Assembly: GCA_030647705.1 (NCBI GenBank)
Contig: JAUSJJ010000251.1
Coordinates: 1-9,249 of the forward strand
Length of the DNA: 9,249 nt
Reading direction: 5' to 3'
Source of the DNA: Dehalococcoidia bacterium
Lineage (GTDB): Bacteria; Chloroflexota; Dehalococcoidia; JAUSJJ01
Part shown: positions 5,523 to 9,249 of the stretch, in pieces
Numbering within the stretch: the stretch's first letter is position 1
How the letters are laid out: each line of letters opens with the position of its first letter
Notes under the pieces: model-generated
Seen by the model: the letters and a program-made list of their open reading frames with translations, nothing else
Database searches by the model: none
Told to the model about the DNA's origin: nothing
Program-made: the position numbers and the translations under genes

Positions 5523-6470
5523 GTGAAGGCCAACGTTCTCGATCTACCTGAAAAAGAATATCTGCTGGCGGGGAACCGCGGTTGCGCCGGATGCGGCCTC
5601 TCCCTCGCTTATCGTCATATCCTCAAGGCGCTGGAGGGCAAAGCCCTGGTCACAGTGACTGCCGGATGCCTAACTGTGATACAGGGGATGTACCCTCTGA
5701 CCTCGGTACAGGTGCCCAGCGTCAACACCCCGTTCGCCAGCGTGGGGTCTGCCGCCAGCGGGCTGGTGGCCGGATTGCGGGCGCTGCGCAGGAAGGACCT
5801 CATCGTGCTGGCCTTCGCCGGCGACGGCGCCACCTGCGACATGGGCATCCAGGCGTTGAGCGGCGCCGCCGACAGGGCGACCGACTTCATCTACATTTGC
5901 GACGACAACGAAGGATACATGAACACCGGCACCCAGCGCTCCTCCTCGACCCCTTTTGGAGCGATCACCTCCACCACGCCGGTGCGCGGCAATATGCGGT
6001 TCGCCAAGGACATGCCGAAGATAATGGAGGACCACAACATACCGTATGTGTGCACCACCTCTTCATCATATCCCCTGGACCTCTACGAGAAGATGAGGAA
6101 GGCCAAAGATATCAAGGGCACCCGGTATGTCCACCTCTACACGCCTTGTCCGCCCGGTTGGCGTTTCCCGACGGCACAGACGGTGCGGGTCGGCAAGCTG
6201 GCGGTGGAAACCGCCATGGTAGTCCTATATGAGGTGCGGGACGGAGTCTTCCGGCTGACCGGCCCCAGCAAGAAAATGGCTGAAGAAGGAAAGACCAGGC
6301 CCGTCACGGACTACCTTCGGCTTCAGGGCAGGTTCGCCAAGCTCACGGAGCAGGACGAAAGACGGATTCAGGACTGGGCCACGCGCAGATGGCAGGGCTA
6401 CCTGGAAAGAGACTCCCGCAGCAAAGCGGCGGCCTCCGATGTTGATGCCCAGGAGCCTTCTGAAGGCTAG
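5523..6470 (+). CDS. porB: 2-oxoacid:ferredoxin oxidoreductase, beta subunit
   Basis: Catalytic beta subunit binding the diphosphate end of thiamine diphosphate and one [4Fe-4S] cluster. In the 315-residue product the cluster cysteines are C21 and C24 (GCAGCG), C49 (AGCL) and C209 (YTPCPPGW), the set conserved in PorB/VorB. The thiamine-diphosphate motif runs from GDGAT (100-104) to DDNEGYMNTGTQRSS (127-141). Length agrees with the family (about 310-330). The C-terminal 45 residues after VTDYLRLQGRFAKL are charged and variable. GTG 5523 is chosen from its ribosome binding site. It follows porA after 107 bases that hold a repeat-like hairpin, so it may depend on its own ribosome binding site rather than coupling. 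Last of the four subunit genes. Confidence 0.93.
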   Translation: MKANVLDLPEKEYLLAGNRGCAGCGLSLAYRHILKALEGKALVTVTAGCLTVIQGMYPLTSVQVPSVNTPFASVGSAASGLVAGLRALRRKDLIVLAFAGDGATCDMGIQALSGAADRATDFIYICDDNEGYMNTGTQRSSSTPFGAITSTTPVRGNMRFAKDMPKIMEDHNIPYVCTTSSSYPLDLYEKMRKAKDIKGTRYVHLYTPCPPGWRFPTAQTVRVGKLAVETAMVVLYEVRDGVFRLTGPSKKMAEEGKTRPVTDYLRLQGRFAKLTEQDERRIQDWATRRWQGYLERDSRSKAAASDVDAQEPSEG

Positions 6471-6604
6471 CGGGCCATCGGTTCGCAACGCCTGTCAATT
6501 CCTGCTTCTTCGGCGCACCAAGCCACAGAGAACACAGCGCCGTGCCTGTCGCGTCCAACGAGGCTGAGCGGACGGCAGGGGGAAGACCATGTACCGATTT
6601 CATC

Positions 6605-6610
6605 AGGAGA
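6605..6610 (+). promoter_or_regulatory. Ribosome binding site of the SDR gene
   Basis: AGGAGA, seven bases before ATG 6618. The 147-base gap after porB (6471-6617) shows no clear promoter or terminator, so cotranscription with por is possible but unproven. Confidence 0.6.
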
Positions 6611-6617
6611 ACGATAG

Positions 6618-7409
6618 ATGGATCTGAATCTCAGCGGCAAGGTGGCCCTGGTGGCTGCGGCCAGCAAAGGACTGGGCAAGGCCATTGCCCTTGGCCTGGG
6701 CAAGGAAGGAGTCAGACTTGCCATCTGCGCCAGGGGCCGCGAAGCACTGCTCCAGGCTGAAGCTGAGATTCGCTCCACCACCGGCGCCGACGTCATAAGC
6801 ATCGCCGCCGACGTCTCCAAGCCTGATGACGTGGCCAACGTGGTGGCGCAGACCGTCGCCAGATACGGCGGCCTGGACATCCTGGTGAACAACGCCGGCG
6901 GACCTCCTACCGGCAAGTTCCTCGACTTCGATGACGCCGCCTGGCAGAACGCCATTAACCTGAACCTGATGAGCACCGTACGTTTGACCAGAGAGGTGGT
7001 GCCTCACATGAAGAGGCGTGGCGGGGGCAGGATCATCAACATGGTGTCGCTGGCGGCCAAGCAGCCGATCCCGGGTTTGATCCTCTCCAACACCGCGCGC
7101 GCCGGCGTTCTGGGTCTGGCCAAAACCCTCGCCGATGAGCTGGCCAAGGACAACATACTGGTGAACAGCGTCTGTCCGGGCTGGGTCTACACCGACCGCG
7201 TGAAAACGCTGCTGGCGAAGCGGGCACAGGCTGAGGGCAGGTCGGAAGCCGAGCTTTCGAGGGAGATCGTGGCCCAGTTTCCCGTCGGGCGCTACGGCCG
7301 TCCCGAAGAGGTGGCCAACCTGGTGGTGTTCCTGGCCTCCGAATGCTCCAGCTACATTACGGGCGCCGTCATCCAGGTGGACGGTGGAGCCTGCAGGGGC
7401 CTGTATTAG
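6618..7409 (+). CDS. Atypical short-chain dehydrogenase/reductase (beta-ketoacyl-reductase-like)
   Basis: A 263-residue Rossmann-fold SDR of classical length. The cofactor loop reads AAASKGLG (13-20) instead of TGxxxGxG, with a basic ICARGRE (36-42) after beta-2 that would suit NADP. NNAG (91-94) is intact. The catalytic Ser is present at S144, but the Tyr position (13 residues on) is S157 and the Lys position is R161, in LSNTARAGVLGLAKTLADEL (156-175). The C-terminus has the usual FPVGRYGRPEEVANLVVFLASE and ITGAVIQVDGG segments. I recall an SDR subgroup described as beta-ketoacyl-ACP-reductase-like with imperfect cofactor and active-site motifs (CDD cd05344), which fits. The substrate is unknown and classical Tyr/Lys chemistry seems excluded. 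The position behind porB hints at acyl-CoA or 2-oxoacid metabolism. Confidence 0.88.
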   Translation: MDLNLSGKVALVAAASKGLGKAIALGLGKEGVRLAICARGREALLQAEAEIRSTTGADVISIAADVSKPDDVANVVAQTVARYGGLDILVNNAGGPPTGKFLDFDDAAWQNAINLNLMSTVRLTREVVPHMKRRGGGRIINMVSLAAKQPIPGLILSNTARAGVLGLAKTLADELAKDNILVNSVCPGWVYTDRVKTLLAKRAQAEGRSEAELSREIVAQFPVGRYGRPEEVANLVVFLASECSSYITGAVIQVDGGACRGLY

Positions 7410-7490
7410 TGTGGTGGTCTCTAACTTTTCGTTAGCTCTTCCGGCCTTTGAAAAAGGAGAGCGCGAGCCCCATCGATCCAACGTCGTTTC

Positions 7491-7605
7491 CGCCCCGTAT
7501 CGCGGTACGGGCTGGATTCCAGCGGGAATCCAGGAACCGGTTTCTTCTGGATACCGGCTCCCCTATCAGAGCCTGTCCCGTACTTGATACGGGATACGGG
7601 ACAGG
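7491..7605. repeat. Cluster of nested palindromes (MITE-like, non-coding)
   Basis: Consecutive inverted repeats: CCCGTA/TACGGG (7494-7511), CTGGATTCC/GGAATCCAG (7512-7533, 9 bp, loop AGCG), CCGGT/ACCGG (7537-7557) and CCTGTCCCGTA/TACGGGACAGG (7572-7605, 11 bp). The last can refold as TCCCGTA/TACGGGA (7576-7594). The 8-mer CCCGTATC (7494-7501) has its complement GATACGGG twice, at 7586-7593 and 7593-7600, framing about 100 bases. A minus-strand open frame across it (7432-7848) encodes a peptide of the VSSTGQALIGEPV type that I know as a translated-repeat artefact. Confidence 0.65.
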
Positions 7606-7940
7606 TTTCGCCGGTAAGACGGGAGTGGACGGCCGCCAGCGGTGTTTCTGATACGCTAGACCCGCGGGGTGTCCAGGCCTCGCCCGGAAAACGGGCAAGC
7701 GCCAGTCTCGGGTTTGGCTCTGGCGCTTCCGATGCAGCAATGTACGCCTCCCATCCGCTGAGAGGCAGGCAACTCCATCGCGGCTCCGGTCTCGGAACGC
7801 CTTATCTGCGCGTGAATTAAGTGACTCCCTCGCCCCAATTAGGTGCATCTACGTATAGTCCTGCCTGCTGCCGGTGAGGCATACTGTAGACGAGATGCCT
7901 AGAAAAGGCGGGCCTCTCGTCCGCGAAGGGGGTTACGACA
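7606..7940. other. Non-coding spacer ahead of the cupredoxin gene
   Basis: No credible gene seen. It contains an inverted repeat AAGCGCCAG/CTGGCGCTT (7697-7705 with 7720-7728, 14-base loop, no T-run) directly after GCCCG/CGGGC (7682-7696). A TATAGT box (7854-7859, 5 of 6) could be a -10 for the next gene, but no good -35 precedes it. The stretch from 7410 to 7490 likewise holds only a weak CTAAC/GTTAG hairpin (7421-7435). Confidence 0.45.
7682..7728. repeat. Two adjacent inverted repeats
   Basis: GCCCG-gaaaa-CGGGC (7682-7696) is followed at once by a 9-bp stem AAGCGCCAG/CTGGCGCTT (7697-7728). Neither has a following T-run, so a terminator role is doubtful; they may belong to the same repeat-rich tract as 7491-7605. 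Confidence 0.45.
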
Positions 7941-8829
<889 letters not shown>

Positions 8830-8851
8830 TTAATTCCCCGAGAAAAGCCTA

Positions 8852-9249
8852 TTATTTCGGCGCGTGGCGCTTGGCCGTACCTTTGAGCCGCTTCACTTCG
8901 TTGACGATCTGGGGGAGAACTTCGCCGATCCTTCCCTGGATGAGGTAATCAGAAACCCCTTCTTCCGTCAGGGGGGTCGGCTCCCCGTTAACTTCGATTA
9001 CGATCGCCTTCGCGGTCTTGCCGGTGTGATGTCCCGCATCCAGTGTTCTCTGTCTGGCTATGCGAGGCAGTTCCGCGAAGGGGTAGACCACCGCCGAGGT
9101 GCCGCAGACCAGCATCAGGTCGCATTGCCAGGCTTCCTCCAGGCCAGCGCGAGACACGTCCTCCGGGATGGGCTCTCCGAAGTAGACGCCGTCGTATTTC
9201 AGGACGCCGCCGCACTTCCGGCAACGGGGCGGCAGTTCCTTCTGCTTCT
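8852..9249 (-). CDS. cobB: Sirtuin-type NAD-dependent protein deacylase, 3' part
   Basis: C-terminal 131 residues of a Sir2-family protein; the 5' part lies beyond the window. In window numbering the second zinc CxxC pair is C9/C12 (PPRCRKCGG), followed by DGVYFGEPIPEDV (19-31), which matches the family's (V)xFGExxP segment. VCGTSAVVYPFAELP (47-61) carries the NAD-contacting GTS triad, and VIEVNGEPTPLT (83-94) is the usual late Rossmann strand with the nucleotide-contacting Asn. Sirtuins remove acyl groups from lysines using NAD, and in bacteria commonly regulate acyl-CoA synthetases; a link to the acyl-CoA enzymes here is speculative. The tail KGTAKRHAPK is basic. The symbol is by family only. 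The frame is open to the window edge; the catalytic His and first zinc Cys pair are not visible. Confidence 0.88.
   Translation of the reverse strand, partial: KQKELPPRCRKCGGVLKYDGVYFGEPIPEDVSRAGLEEAWQCDLMLVCGTSAVVYPFAELPRIARQRTLDAGHHTGKTAKAIVIEVNGEPTPLTEEGVSDYLIQGRIGEVLPQIVNEVKRLKGTAKRHAPK

Noticed and set aside
7421..7435. CTAAC/GTTAG hairpin as terminator of the oxidoreductase-SDR operon
   Set aside because: Only five AT-rich pairs and no following T-run.
7432..7848. A 138-residue minus-strand open frame
   Set aside because: It crosses the palindrome cluster and encodes VSSTGQALIGEPV-type peptide, a familiar artefact of translated dispersed repeats. It has no protein-family features.

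Overview
The window looks like a GC-rich chromosome segment from an anaerobic bacterium. A Chloroflexota (Dehalococcoidia-like) origin is my best guess. It rests on the four-subunit ferredoxin-dependent 2-oxoacid oxidoreductase, a stand-alone DUF5679 mini-protein, an ADP-forming acyl-CoA synthetase-type subunit and short palindromic dispersed repeats; I see no rRNA, tRNA or marker gene that fixes the taxon.

Layout. (1) 1-1330: a minus-strand gene for a secreted, membrane-anchored protein with a C-terminal cytoplasmic double zinc ribbon. It is divergent from a tiny plus-strand zinc-ribbon gene (DUF5679) that has its own near-consensus promoter and ends at a perfect 17-bp terminator hairpin. 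(2) 1341-2816: a minus-strand CoA-binding / succinyl-CoA-ligase-like subunit (ADP-forming acyl-CoA synthetase alpha type), converging on the same terminator. (3) 2817-3270: a divergent intergenic region holding a 61-bp double-hairpin repeat and a good sigma70-like promoter. (4) 3271-7409: the core operon, 2-oxoacid:ferredoxin oxidoreductase gamma-delta-alpha-beta followed by an atypical short-chain dehydrogenase/reductase. (5) 7410-7940: non-coding DNA with a cluster of nested palindromes. (6) 7941-8534: a lipoprotein with a Thr/Pro-rich stalk and a type-1 copper (cupredoxin) domain. (7) 8535-9249: a minus-strand remnant of the AAA+ protease gene ftsH, then the 3' part of a sirtuin-type NAD-dependent deacylase gene that runs off the window.

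How the genes may work together (inference). The oxidoreductase converts a 2-oxoacid plus CoA to acyl-CoA, CO2 and reduced ferredoxin. The divergent synthetase-type subunit could handle the resulting acyl-CoA, conserving energy as ATP, but its ATP-grasp partner is not in the window. Substrate specificity (pyruvate or branched-chain 2-oxoacids) cannot be read from the sequence.

Points of most interest: compensatory base-pair changes between the two arms of the 61-bp repeat; an isolated ftsH fragment that starts just after Walker B and contains the arginine-finger region; a displaced first cysteine in the delta-subunit ferredoxin; an SDR with both catalytic Tyr and Lys replaced; and a 59-nt overlap between the gamma and delta genes. 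I found no convincing entirely new multi-gene system.
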